59,703 nucleotides of DNA, taken from contig PLUL01000074.1 in assembly GCA_003164895.1 (NCBI GenBank), positions 39,547 through 99,249 on the forward strand, given 5' to 3'. The DNA comes from Bacteroidota bacterium (GTDB lineage Bacteria; Bacteroidota; Bacteroidia; Palsa-948). The position numbers were made by a program, and so were the translations under genes. Positions 17,226-26,051 of the stretch are shown one piece after another (the stretch's first letter is position 1; the number at the start of each line of letters is the position of its first letter). Under the pieces are notes generated by a model that worked only from the letters and a program-made list of their open reading frames with translations, was not told the DNA's origin and did no database searches.

Positions 17226-19162
17226 TGCAGAATTTTTCTTACATATCACTTGTGCTGATCATTCCAATTGTGGTATTTGCCATTACCGGTTTGTTCGGCA
17301 AAAAGTTCTCAGCCTTTTCCGGAATACTCGGAACAGTTGGAATGTTGGTGGCTGCTTGTCTTTCTTATTTCGCAGCGTACCAGTATTTCATTGTTGGCGG
17401 CAGAGCAGACGGAGTTTATCCAACCATAATCGCGTTCAAACAAACATGGCTTCAATTCTCACCTAATCTGAGTATAGATATTGGAATCATGTTGGATCCA
17501 ATTTCTGTGATGATGCTCGTGGTGGTAACCACCGTTTCATTGATGGTTCATTTTTACAGCATCGGCTACTTGCACGGAGAAGAAAGATATGCAACTTATT
17601 ATGCATTCCTTTCTCTTTTTAGCTTCTCTATGCTTGGATTAGTTGTTGCTACAAATATTTTCCAGATGTATATGTTCTGGGAACTGGTAGGTGTTTCTTC
17701 TTTCCTTCTTATCGGATATTATTTTGAAAAACCATCGGCAGTTGCCGCAGCTAAAAAAGCTTTCATCGTTACCCGCTTTGCCGATCTTGGTTTCCTTGCA
17801 GGGATTTTAGTTCTTTCTTTCTACAGCGAGTCGCTGGATTTTCAAACTATCATTCACAGAATGATGGATTACAATTCTCCGATCTTCCATAATGCAAACA
17901 CGGCTTCCTTCATGGGATTGTCAGCGCTAACGTGGGCGTTGTGTTTAATATTTATTGGTGGTGCAGGTAAATCGGCAATGTTCCCTCTTCACATTTGGTT
18001 GCCGGATGCAATGGAAGGACCAACACCGGTGTCTGCACTCATTCACGCGGCTACGATGGTTGTTGCGGGAGTATTTCTTGTCGCAAGATTGTTCCCCGTT
18101 TACTCGCAGGTTCCGATTGCGCTGGATGTGGTTGCGTATGTAGGAATATTTTCTGCATTTTTTGCTGCTATCATCGCTTGCACACAAACGGATATTAAAC
18201 GAGTGCTTGCATTTTCAACTATGTCGCAGATTGGCTATATGATGTTTTCTCTCGGAGTTGCCGGTGGATACTGGGGAGAAAAAGGACTTGGATATTCTGC
18301 TTCCATGTTTCATTTGTTTACTCACGCAATGTTCAAAGCGCTGTTGTTTCTCGGAGCAGGTGCGGTAATTCACTATGTGCATTCGAACGAAATGGGGGAT
18401 ATGGGAGGATTGAGAAAGAAAATGCCGATCACAAATATTGTTTTCTTCATTGCCTGTCTTGCGATCTCAGGTGTGCCGCCACTCTCAGGATTTTTCAGCA
18501 AGGAAGAAATTCTTACAGCGGCATTCAATCACAATAAAATAATTTATGCTGTTGGAATTCTTACTGCATGTCTGACTGCATTCTATATGTTCCGTCTATA
18601 TTTTATGATCTTCTGGAATAAGTCTTCGGTTTCTCATCACGAAGGTGAGGGACACCATGGCGAAGCACCATTTACTATGAAACTTCCTCTGATAATTCTT
18701 GGTCTTGCAACAATTGTAGTTGGATTTATTCCTTTTGGAAAATATATTTCTGCCGATGGTTCTATCCTTGAATCTGAATTCCATCTGAACCTTGCCATTA
18801 TTGCTGTTGCTGCCGGATTGCTCGGTATTACCATTGCGACAGCATTTTACATGAAGCCGAGCGAAATGCCAGCTAAAATTTCAGCTTCTATTGGAAGTAT
18901 TTATAATTCTATTCACCAGAAATTCTTTATTGATGAGATATATTTGTTTGTAACTAAAAAAATAATTTTCAATCTGGTTTCAGCTCCTGCTGCTTGGTTC
19001 GATAAAAATATTGTTGACGGAATGATGAATTTTATTTCGGTTGTTACTGAAAATACTTCTGATGGAATAAAATCTTTCCAGTCAGGGAAAATTGCTGATT
19101 ATGTATTATGGTTTTTTGCAGGTGTAATATTAATTTCATTATTAATAGTTTTTGCTTTTTAA
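17219..19162 (+). CDS. nuoL: NADH-quinone oxidoreductase subunit L (antiporter-like)
   Basis: This is the distal proton-pumping subunit, 647 aa and about 16 transmembrane helices. Core motifs of the antiporter-like family are visible: FWELVGVSSFLLIGYYF (key Glu), HIWLPDAMEGPTPVSALIHAATMVVAGVFL, and FSTMSQIGYMMF. The C-terminal extension includes the long lateral helix region. Either ATG at 17219 or ATG at 17225 could start translation; both overlap the nuoK stop. There is no sign of a duplicated L subunit. Confidence 0.96.
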   Translation: MVMQNFSYISLVLIIPIVVFAITGLFGKKFSAFSGILGTVGMLVAACLSYFAAYQYFIVGGRADGVYPTIIAFKQTWLQFSPNLSIDIGIMLDPISVMMLVVVTTVSLMVHFYSIGYLHGEERYATYYAFLSLFSFSMLGLVVATNIFQMYMFWELVGVSSFLLIGYYFEKPSAVAAAKKAFIVTRFADLGFLAGILVLSFYSESLDFQTIIHRMMDYNSPIFHNANTASFMGLSALTWALCLIFIGGAGKSAMFPLHIWLPDAMEGPTPVSALIHAATMVVAGVFLVARLFPVYSQVPIALDVVAYVGIFSAFFAAIIACTQTDIKRVLAFSTMSQIGYMMFSLGVAGGYWGEKGLGYSASMFHLFTHAMFKALLFLGAGAVIHYVHSNEMGDMGGLRKKMPITNIVFFIACLAISGVPPLSGFFSKEEILTAAFNHNKIIYAVGILTACLTAFYMFRLYFMIFWNKSSVSHHEGEGHHGEAPFTMKLPLIILGLATIVVGFIPFGKYISADGSILESEFHLNLAIIAVAAGLLGITIATAFYMKPSEMPAKISASIGSIYNSIHQKFFIDEIYLFVTKKIIFNLVSAPAAWFDKNIVDGMMNFISVVTENTSDGIKSFQSGKIADYVLWFFAGVILISLLIVFAF

Positions 19163-19163
19163 A

Positions 19164-20648
19164 ATGAACTTGTCGTTTCTTATATTGATTCCTCTGCTGA
19201 CACTGATAGGCATTATGCTTGTCAATGGTAAAACTGCGCGTGTAGTTGCGTTTGTTGGCTCGCTTTTACAGTTGGGACTTGCTATCTTCCTTTTATTCGC
19301 TTATATGCATGAAAGAGGTGCGGGCAATGTATCATCTGTTTTGTTTGAAGAGACCCATCCTTGGTTTTCTCAGTGGAACATAAATTATCATATTGGCGTG
19401 GATGGAATTTCGATTGCGATGATCCTTCTTACTTCCGTTGTGTTGGTCGGTGGCGTGCTTGTTTCCTGGAAGATGGAATATCAGTCAAAAGAATTTTTCT
19501 TTCTTTTAGTATTACTTGCGACCGGTGCTTTCGGATTCTTTATTTCATTGGATCTGTTCACGCAGTTTTTCTTTTTTGAATTGGCAGTAGTTCCAAAATA
19601 TCTTCTCATTTCCATCTGGGGAAGCGGAAAGAAAGAATATGCTGCTATGAAACTTGTGCTGATGCTGATGGGTGGCTCCTCTTTGGTGTTGATCAGTATT
19701 CTCGGAGTATATTATTATTCGGCAGTAGGTGGAGTTGGGACTTTTGATCTTAAGAAACTGGGTACGATCGGATTCTCACATGAGATTCAAATGTTCTTGT
19801 TCCCGATGATGTTCGTCGGATTTGGAGTGTTGAGCGCATTATTCCCATTTCATACCTGGGCACCTGACGGACATTCTTCGGCACCAACTGCTGCGTCCAT
19901 GTTCCTTGCAGGAATCTCGATGAAACTTGGCGGTTACGGATGTCTGCGTGTTGCAATGGTTCTTTTCCCCGAAGCGGCTCATGCTTACTCTCCTTACATA
20001 ATTATTCTTGCCTGCATCGGAATTTTATATGGCGCATTGGTAACAGTGAAGCAGCGCGATATTAAAATGATGAACGCGTATTCATCGGTGAGCCACTGCG
20101 GATTTGTTCTGCTTGGAATGGCGATGCTGACAAAGACCGCGATTGTCGGAGCGGTGCTGCAAATGGTTTCTCATGGTGTTATGACGGCTCTTTTCTTCGC
20201 TGTGATCGGTATGATGTACGAACGTACACACACTCGCATGGGCGATCAGATGGGCGGACTTTTGAAAGTGATGCCATTCATTGGAACTGTTTTTATTATC
20301 GCGGGACTTACTTCACTTGGACTTCCAGGATTCAGCGGTTTCGTTGCTGAGATGACCGTATTTGTCGGTTCGTTCCAAGTACAAGATTTGTTTCACCGTT
20401 CAGCAACCATCATTGCAACGATGTCGCTGGTGGTAACAGCAGTTTATATTTTACGCGCGGTTGGAATTTCACTATGGGGACCGATTAAGAACAAGGAGTT
20501 TGAGCTTTTGCCGGATGCTACATGGAATGAAAAACTTGCATCCATTATATTGATTGCTTCAATAATCCTGATTGGTTCAATGCCATTTTGGATTTCAGAT
20601 TTGATTGCTAAAACAACTGAAACATTATTTAGTGCGGTAATAAAATAA
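19164..20648 (+). CDS. nuoM: NADH-quinone oxidoreductase subunit M (antiporter-like)
   Basis: This is a proton-pumping subunit with about 14 transmembrane helices, 494 aa. Motifs include FFFELAVVPKYLLISIWG (key Glu), FPFHTWAPDGHSSAPTAASMFLAGISMKLGGYGCLR and YSSVSHCGFVLLGM. I chose the ATG at 19164, one base after the nuoL stop, rather than an upstream in-frame TTG at 19152. A single base separates its stop from nuoN. Confidence 0.96.
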   Translation: MNLSFLILIPLLTLIGIMLVNGKTARVVAFVGSLLQLGLAIFLLFAYMHERGAGNVSSVLFEETHPWFSQWNINYHIGVDGISIAMILLTSVVLVGGVLVSWKMEYQSKEFFFLLVLLATGAFGFFISLDLFTQFFFFELAVVPKYLLISIWGSGKKEYAAMKLVLMLMGGSSLVLISILGVYYYSAVGGVGTFDLKKLGTIGFSHEIQMFLFPMMFVGFGVLSALFPFHTWAPDGHSSAPTAASMFLAGISMKLGGYGCLRVAMVLFPEAAHAYSPYIIILACIGILYGALVTVKQRDIKMMNAYSSVSHCGFVLLGMAMLTKTAIVGAVLQMVSHGVMTALFFAVIGMMYERTHTRMGDQMGGLLKVMPFIGTVFIIAGLTSLGLPGFSGFVAEMTVFVGSFQVQDLFHRSATIIATMSLVVTAVYILRAVGISLWGPIKNKEFELLPDATWNEKLASIILIASIILIGSMPFWISDLIAKTTETLFSAVIK

Positions 20649-20649
20649 T

Positions 20650-22065
20650 ATGTCATTGCTGAATTATATATCCATGATGCGTTTTGAAGTGTTTGCACTT
20701 GGAATAATTGTATTGCTTTTACTGGTTAAGATTTTCTCTGAGAAATTAAATACTTCTTTTATTCTTGGATTTATAAATGTTGCACTTGTTGGTTTACTAG
20801 TAGCCGGTTTCATCGGACATCCGCACGGAAATATTTTCGGAAGAATGTTCCTGAATGACGGAACAATTATGTTAGAGAAACAGATTATCACATTCGCTAC
20901 ACTGCTTATTTTCCTTCAAGCAAATTTCTGGCTCAAGAAACAGGAGAATTGTCTTGAATTTTGTTTGTTGCTTTTCTCCGTGCTGATTGGAATGTATTTC
21001 TTGGTCTCTTCCGGAAATTTTTTAATGTTCTATCTCGGATTGGAAATGGCAACTATTCCTCTTGCTGCGCTTGCTGCATTTGATTTCGGCAGGATGCGTT
21101 CGGCAGAAGGTGCAGGTAAAATGATATTGTCCTCTGCATTCTCTTCTGCAATTTTACTTTTTGGCCTGTCACTTATCTATGGAACAACTGGTTCGCTTGA
21201 TTTCAATGAAGTGAGAGATGCTTATTCTTCTTCAGCATTACAGCTGTTCACTCTTGCATTTGTTTTTGTGGGGTTTGCGTTTAAGATTTCAATCGTTCCT
21301 TTCCATCTCTGGACTGCCGATGTGTACGAAGGTTCGCCAGTTGCTGTAACTTCATTTCTATCAGTTGTGTCGAAAGGAGCATCGTTATTTATTTTTATGA
21401 CGGTTCTCTACAGAGTTTTCCCGATGGCTCAGGAAACCTGGGTTCACATTCTGGTTCTGCTTTCTGCAATTACCATGACAATCGGAAATCTTTTTGCAAT
21501 GCGCCAGACCAATATCAAACGCTTCCTTGCATTTTCTTCCATCACGCAAGCAGGATATATTTTGATTGGTGTTGCTGCTACATCTTCCTTGTCAATGGCA
21601 TCGGTTATTTATTTTATTCTGATTTATACTTTCTCAAACATTTGCGCCTTCACAGTGGTTTCAATTATTTCAGATAGAAACGGCAAAGAAGATATTGACG
21701 ATTATAAAGGTCTTTATAAAACTAATCCTTTGCTCAGCATTGCGATGATGCTGGCAGTTTTTTCACTCGCTGGAATTCCTCCAACTGCCGGATTTTTCGG
21801 TAAACTTTTTCTGCTTACTTCCGGTGCTTCATCAGGATTGATTGCGTTGATTATTATCGCATCGCTGAATATGATTGTTTCATTATACTATTATTTGAAA
21901 ATTGTGAAAGCGATGTTTGTAGATAAAAATGAAAGTCCGATTGAAAAAATCTCGATAGATATTTCTGCGAAAACTGTTTTAATAATTTGCTTTGTTGGTA
22001 TTTTGGCAGTTGGATTTATCAGTTTTGTTTTTGAATACATTCATTCATTAAGTTTTGGACTATGA
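20650..22065 (+). CDS. nuoN: NADH-quinone oxidoreductase subunit N (antiporter-like)
   Basis: This proton-pumping subunit has about 14 transmembrane helices, 471 aa. It shows FYLGLEMATIPLAALAAF (key Glu), PFHLWTADVYEGSPVAVTSFLSVVSKGASLFIF and FLAFSSITQAGYILIG. It is the last recognised complex I gene. Its stop overlaps the next start as ATGA, so a non-complex-I gene is translationally coupled to it. Confidence 0.96.
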   Translation: MSLLNYISMMRFEVFALGIIVLLLLVKIFSEKLNTSFILGFINVALVGLLVAGFIGHPHGNIFGRMFLNDGTIMLEKQIITFATLLIFLQANFWLKKQENCLEFCLLLFSVLIGMYFLVSSGNFLMFYLGLEMATIPLAALAAFDFGRMRSAEGAGKMILSSAFSSAILLFGLSLIYGTTGSLDFNEVRDAYSSSALQLFTLAFVFVGFAFKISIVPFHLWTADVYEGSPVAVTSFLSVVSKGASLFIFMTVLYRVFPMAQETWVHILVLLSAITMTIGNLFAMRQTNIKRFLAFSSITQAGYILIGVAATSSLSMASVIYFILIYTFSNICAFTVVSIISDRNGKEDIDDYKGLYKTNPLLSIAMMLAVFSLAGIPPTAGFFGKLFLLTSGASSGLIALIIIASLNMIVSLYYYLKIVKAMFVDKNESPIEKISIDISAKTVLIICFVGILAVGFISFVFEYIHSLSFGL

Positions 22066-22481
22066 ACCGACTGTCAAGCGAAGCACACGTGGTGGAAGAA
22101 ATAAATGCGGTGCGCTGTTCCATCGTTGAGAAAAATGTTTCTCCTGAAAGAGTAGAATTCTTAAAAAAACTTCTTGAGCACAATGGATTCACTGTAATAA
22201 CTGCTCCAACTCCTCCGCCTCCGGCGAAACCTGCGCCAAAAGCTGTTGTTCTTCCTGCCGGAACAGAAGGACAACCTGCACCGCTACCACCGTTACCACC
22301 ACCGCCACCTCCTGCACCTTCAACCTTTACAATTGGCGTAACAAATATCGCTTTCCATCCTATGCTTGCAGTTTACGAACGTTCTTTATTAACTCCCGAT
22401 GGAAAAGTTGTCTCGATTGCCTATTGGAATCAGGAAACTGAAAAAGCAGGCGAAGTGTATTGGCAGAGAAGACAAAAATAA
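22062..22481 (+). CDS. Proline-rich protein coupled to the complex I operon
   Basis: The function is unknown. It is 139 aa, soluble, without a signal peptide. A short helical N-terminal part (EEINAVRCSIVEKNVSPERVEFLKKLLEHNGFTVITA) is followed by a Pro/Ala linker (residues about 48-85, with runs such as PPLPPPPPPAP) and a compact C-terminal part (TFTIGVTNIAFHPMLAVYERSLLTPDGKVVSIAYWNQ). Its ATG overlaps the nuoN stop in ATGA, so it should be made in proportion to NuoN. It could be an assembly or accessory factor for complex I, but nothing in the sequence proves it; it may equally be a passenger gene. Confidence 0.8.
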   Translation: MNRLSSEAHVVEEINAVRCSIVEKNVSPERVEFLKKLLEHNGFTVITAPTPPPPAKPAPKAVVLPAGTEGQPAPLPPLPPPPPPAPSTFTIGVTNIAFHPMLAVYERSLLTPDGKVVSIAYWNQETEKAGEVYWQRRQK

Positions 22482-22504
22482 TATGACAGTTTCTGAAAAG
22501 AAAT

Positions 22505-22512
22505 TATCTTTG
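22505..22512 (+). promoter_or_regulatory. TAnnTTTG promoter element
   Basis: TATCTTTG matches the Bacteroidota -7 consensus and lies 24 nt upstream of the ATG at 22537, giving a leader of about 20 nt. Confidence 0.5.
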
Positions 22513-22536
22513 TTTCAACTATTTTCGTGAACCAAT

Positions 22537-22963
22537 ATGTCGGCAGCAATTACCATTCTCGAAAAAAAAGTACATCCTTCTTTTGTTGCTTCTTTACGAA
22601 GTGATGACATAGTGCATTTTGAAATGAAAGATATTGCAGATTACACTATAGAAATTGTGGATGCGCAAACGAAAGTGTTATATGAATTTGGGAACAGTAA
22701 AAAGTTTCCTGTAATGGTAACTTTTACTTCTTATAATTCTCCCAACGAAGAAACCATGAAGTATGCTTCCGAAGAAAAGAATATAAAATATACCAAGGCA
22801 GCGGCAGTTGTGGTGGATTCACTTGCACTTCAGTTCGGTACAAATTTTTATTTAATTTTTTTTCAAACCCAAAACTCCTACAAAACTTTTTAATAAGGAA
22901 GCAGATGCAGTTAAGTGGCTGAAAAAAATAAAACAAGAACACATTGCATCTGTTTTAGTTTAA
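22537..22963 (+). pseudogene. Small STAS/SpoIIAA-like protein gene with a frameshift in a T-run
   Basis: The frame from 22537 stops at 22893 (118 aa; MSAAITILEKKVHPSFVASL). After an eight-T run at 22856-22863 the sensible protein continues one frame over: FKPKTPTKLFNKEADAVKWL and on to the stop at 22961-22963, giving about 141 aa if one T is removed. The restored ending, with an acidic/aromatic AVKWL helix, is usual for small SpoIIAA-like or DUF7793-like proteins of this phylum; that family call is tentative. Homopolymer position suggests either a sequencing error or a real slip. The extended frame overlaps the convergent ltaE gene by 9 nt. Confidence 0.7.
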
Positions 22964-23977
22964 TTCCTTCAGAACTTTCAAAGTTTTTTCCAGCATCGTA
23001 TCGTCAAAATCAAGGTGAGTTACAAATCGAACCATCTTTTTCCCAAAACCGATACCTTTCACACCTTTGTCGGATAATTTTTTTAGAAATTCTTCGCTCG
23101 TCATTTCTTTTAAAGAAAAAATTATAATGTTTGTTTCGACAGGAAGAAGTTCTTCGATAAATGAACAATTCTTCAAAACCTCCGCTATTTTTTTTGCACG
23201 AAGATGGTCGTCTTTCAATCGTTTGATGTTATTATCCAAGGCGTAAATTCCTGCCGCTGCAAGAAATCCTGCCTGACGCATTCCTCCTCCAAAAACTTTT
23301 CTAACTCTTCTGGCTCTCTTGATGAATTCTTTGTCGCCAACCAAAACAGAACCTACCGGACATCCCAATCCTTTTGAAAAACAAATTGAAATCGAATCGA
23401 AATAGTTTGCTGTTTCCACTGGTGAATCTCCTGTTTCAGCAAGCGCATTGAAAATTCTCGCGCCATCTAAATGAAGTTTGAGATTATTTTTTTTACAAAC
23501 CTCCGAGATTTCTTTAATGTCATTCAACTTGTAATAACTTCCACCGGCACGGTTCACTGTATTTTCAAGGCAGACGAGAGAAGTGCGCGGTAGCCAATCA
23601 AATGCAGGATTGATATTTTCTGAAACTTGTTGCGCAGAAATTCTTCCTCTATCTCCAGGTAAAAGTTTTACCTGCACTCCCGAGTTGAACGCAATTCCAC
23701 CACCTTCATTGATATAAATATGTGCGTGCGTATCGCAGATAAGTTCATCACTGGGTTGCGTGTGAGTTTTAATGGCAACCTGGTTGGTCATCGTCCCCGA
23801 TGGACAAAATAATCCGGCTTCCTTGCCAAATAATTTTGCGGTTCGTTCTTCTAGATTATTTACAGAAGTGTCTTCGCCGAAAACATCGTCTCCAACTGTT
23901 GCAGACATCATGGCTTTGAGCATTCCTTTACTTGGGCGAGTTACTGTATCGCTGCGGAGGTCAATAAATTTTTGCAT
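22955..23977 (-). CDS. ltaE: Low-specificity L-threonine aldolase (PLP enzyme)
   Basis: This enzyme cleaves threonine/allo-threonine to glycine and acetaldehyde. At 340 aa it is the normal length for the family. Diagnostic stretches: IDLRSDTVTRPS at the N terminus, VGDDVFGEDTSVNNLEE, the His stacking on PLP in DTHAHIYINEGGG, the Asp-Gly-Ala-Arg in LHLDGARIFNA, and the PLP lysine in CFSKGLGCPVGSVLVG. It stands alone on its strand between a convergent small gene and the divergent yicC operon. Confidence 0.95.
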   Translation of the reverse strand: MQKFIDLRSDTVTRPSKGMLKAMMSATVGDDVFGEDTSVNNLEERTAKLFGKEAGLFCPSGTMTNQVAIKTHTQPSDELICDTHAHIYINEGGGIAFNSGVQVKLLPGDRGRISAQQVSENINPAFDWLPRTSLVCLENTVNRAGGSYYKLNDIKEISEVCKKNNLKLHLDGARIFNALAETGDSPVETANYFDSISICFSKGLGCPVGSVLVGDKEFIKRARRVRKVFGGGMRQAGFLAAAGIYALDNNIKRLKDDHLRAKKIAEVLKNCSFIEELLPVETNIIIFSLKEMTSEEFLKKLSDKGVKGIGFGKKMVRFVTHLDFDDTMLEKTLKVLKELN

Positions 23978-24038
23978 AGGTTACAAATTGTGATTGATTG
24001 CCGAATTTACAAATTACATTCACATGGAAATCCATTCG

Positions 24039-24046
24039 TATATTTG
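24039..24046 (+). promoter_or_regulatory. TAnnTTTG promoter of the yicC-gmk-nadD operon
   Basis: TATATTTG matches the -7 consensus exactly and ends 21 nt before the yicC ATG. No clear -33 TTTG was seen. Confidence 0.6.
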
Positions 24047-24067
24047 CATAAATAAGTTATCTGCACT

Positions 24068-24937
24068 ATGACAAAATCAATGACCGGCTTTGGAAAAGAA
24101 GAAGCGACCCTGAAAAACAAACGTGTGTCAGTTGAAATTCGTTCGCTGAACAGCAAAGGACTCGACGTGAACACCCGCATGCCGAATTTGTATCGCGAGA
24201 AAGAACTTTTTCTGCGCAATTTACTTTCCGAAAAATTAGAAAGAGGCAAAATAGATTTTTCCATTAATGTTGAATCACCGGAAGGTGCAAGAGGAACTCA
24301 AATAAATAAATCGGTTGTGAAAAATTATCATGCGCAGTTAAAATCAATTGCAAAAGACTTAAAAGCCGAACACAATGATTTGATGGAAATAATTATGAGG
24401 TTGCCGGATGTAATGAAATCTGAAAAGGAAGAATTCAATGAAGCGGAGTGGAAACAGATTTTGAGATTAACCGAATTGGCGATAAAAAAATTAGACATAT
24501 TTCGGGCGAGAGAAGGAAAGGTTTTGGAAAATGATTTACGCAAGCGGATTGAACTTATTCTGAAATCGCTTTTGGTTATTGAAGAAAACGACAATGAACG
24601 CATCACTGCTATTCGCGAAAAAATCAGAAAAGGAATTGAGGAGTTGGTGGCAAAGGATAAAGTTGACAACAATCGTTTTGAACAGGAATTAATTTATTAT
24701 ATAGAGAAATTAGACATCACGGAAGAAAAAGTCCGACTGAAAACTCATTGTGATTATTTTCTAAAGACAATGAGTGAAGCCGCAAGCGGAAAAAAACTCG
24801 GATTTATTTCACAGGAAATAGGTAGGGAGATAAATACCATCGGTTCTAAGGCAAATGATGCGAGCATTCAGAAAATAGTAGTGCAGATGAAAGATGAATT
24901 GGAAAAAATTAAAGAGCAATTGAATAATGTACTGTAG
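24068..24937 (+). CDS. yicC: YicC-family endoribonuclease
   Basis: The YicC family is linked to RNA turnover and stationary-phase survival. At 289 aa this is full length. It has the invariant N terminus MTKSMTGFGKEE, EIRSLNSKGLDVNTRMP, and the C-terminal hallmark LKTHCDYFLKTM...GKKLGFISQEIGREINTIGSKANDA (shown in parts). It begins an operon with gmk (5-nt gap) and nadD, the usual yicC-gmk order in bacteria. Confidence 0.96.
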   Translation: MTKSMTGFGKEEATLKNKRVSVEIRSLNSKGLDVNTRMPNLYREKELFLRNLLSEKLERGKIDFSINVESPEGARGTQINKSVVKNYHAQLKSIAKDLKAEHNDLMEIIMRLPDVMKSEKEEFNEAEWKQILRLTELAIKKLDIFRAREGKVLENDLRKRIELILKSLLVIEENDNERITAIREKIRKGIEELVAKDKVDNNRFEQELIYYIEKLDITEEKVRLKTHCDYFLKTMSEAASGKKLGFISQEIGREINTIGSKANDASIQKIVVQMKDELEKIKEQLNNVL

Positions 24938-24942
24938 TTAAT

Positions 24943-25512
24943 ATGCCGAATAAACTCATCATATTTTCAGCGCCTTCAGGTTCAGGGAAGACAACAATTG
25001 TTCAGCACATTCTGCGGAAGTTTTCTGGTCAGTTGGAGTTTTCTATTTCTGTTTGTACCAGAGCTATGCGAGCGAATGAAGTTGACGGAAAAGATTATCA
25101 TTTTATTTCTACAGATGAATTTAAGGAAAAAATTAAGAAGAATGAATTTGCAGAATGGGAAGAAGTTTATCAGGGACAATTTTATGGCACACTGAAATCG
25201 GAATTGGAAAGAATATGGAGTTCCGGCAAGCAGGTAATTTTTGATTTGGACGTTCAGGGAGGATTGAATTTGAAAATGAAATATGGCAGACAATCGTATG
25301 CAATATTCGTGATGCCACCATCCATTGAAGTGCTGGAACTTCGATTACGCCAGCGCAAAACCGAAACAGAAGAAAGTTTGGCGAAAAGAGTTGCAAAAGC
25401 AAAGGAAGAAATTTTGGTTGCCGACCAGTTTGATAAAATCTTAGTGAATGAAAACTTAGAGAAAGCTTGCTCCGAAGCGGAAAAATTGGTTGAATCCTTT
25501 TTGAAAAAATGA
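24943..25512 (+). CDS. gmk: Guanylate kinase
   Basis: This enzyme phosphorylates GMP/dGMP to GDP/dGDP. It is 189 aa. The P-loop APSGSGKTTI is near the N terminus, then the GMP-binding segment SVCTRAMRANEVDGKDYHFIS (R-x-x-R type), EWEEVYQGQFYGT, and DLDVQGGLNLK. The stop overlaps the nadD ATG in ATGA, so translation is coupled. Confidence 0.97.
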   Translation: MPNKLIIFSAPSGSGKTTIVQHILRKFSGQLEFSISVCTRAMRANEVDGKDYHFISTDEFKEKIKKNEFAEWEEVYQGQFYGTLKSELERIWSSGKQVIFDLDVQGGLNLKMKYGRQSYAIFVMPPSIEVLELRLRQRKTETEESLAKRVAKAKEEILVADQFDKILVNENLEKACSEAEKLVESFLKK

Positions 25513-26051
25513 AAATCGGACTTTTATTCGGTTCATTCAATCCCATTCACATCGGTCATTTAGCGGTTGCTAATTACATGGCTGAGTTTACCGATTTACA
25601 GCAAATATGGCTGGTGGTTTCTCCTCATAATCCGTTGAAAGAAAAAAAATCACTTGCTGATGAAAAGAAAAGGTTGATGCAAGTAAAAAAAGTAATTGGA
25701 AAAAGCAGAAAAGTAAAAGTGAGCGATGTTGAATTTTTATTGCCGCAGCCATCTTACACAATCAACACGCTTGAAGTTCTGAATAAAAAATATCCTCAGC
25801 ATAAATTTGTTCTTATTATGGGTTTGGATAATCTGGTTTCATTTCATAAATGGAAAGATTATAAAAAGATTTTGAAAATGATGGAACTGTATGTTTATCC
25901 CAGAAAAGTCCCCCTTAATAAAGGGGGAAATAGGGTTTTGTTAAACCATCCCAACATTACATTTTTTAACGCGCCTTTGATGAATATTTCCTCCACGTTT
26001 ATCCGTGAGCAGATGAAGAAGGGGAAGGATGTGAGGTATTTAATACCCTGA
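25509..26051 (+). CDS. nadD: Nicotinate-nucleotide adenylyltransferase
   Basis: This enzyme converts nicotinate mononucleotide and ATP to deamido-NAD. It is 180 aa. The nucleotidyltransferase motifs GSFNPIHIGHLAVAN and ISSTFIREQMKKGKDVRYLIP are intact. A palindromic repeat (25910-25927) adds about ten residues (VPLNKGGNRV) between YPRK and LLNHPNITF, a surface-loop position that leaves the motifs untouched. The stop abuts the stop of purQ on the other strand with no gap and no visible terminator. Confidence 0.95.
   Translation: MKIGLLFGSFNPIHIGHLAVANYMAEFTDLQQIWLVVSPHNPLKEKKSLADEKKRLMQVKKVIGKSRKVKVSDVEFLLPQPSYTINTLEVLNKKYPQHKFVLIMGLDNLVSFHKWKDYKKILKMMELYVYPRKVPLNKGGNRVLLNHPNITFFNAPLMNISSTFIREQMKKGKDVRYLIP
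25910..25927. repeat. CT-rich palindromic element in frame in nadD
   Basis: The arms CCCCCTT (25910-25916) and AAGGGGG (25921-25927) flank an AATA loop. It is read in frame inside NadD and belongs to the palindromic family also found at 1386, 1553, 5335, 5804 and 57160. Confidence 0.75.
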
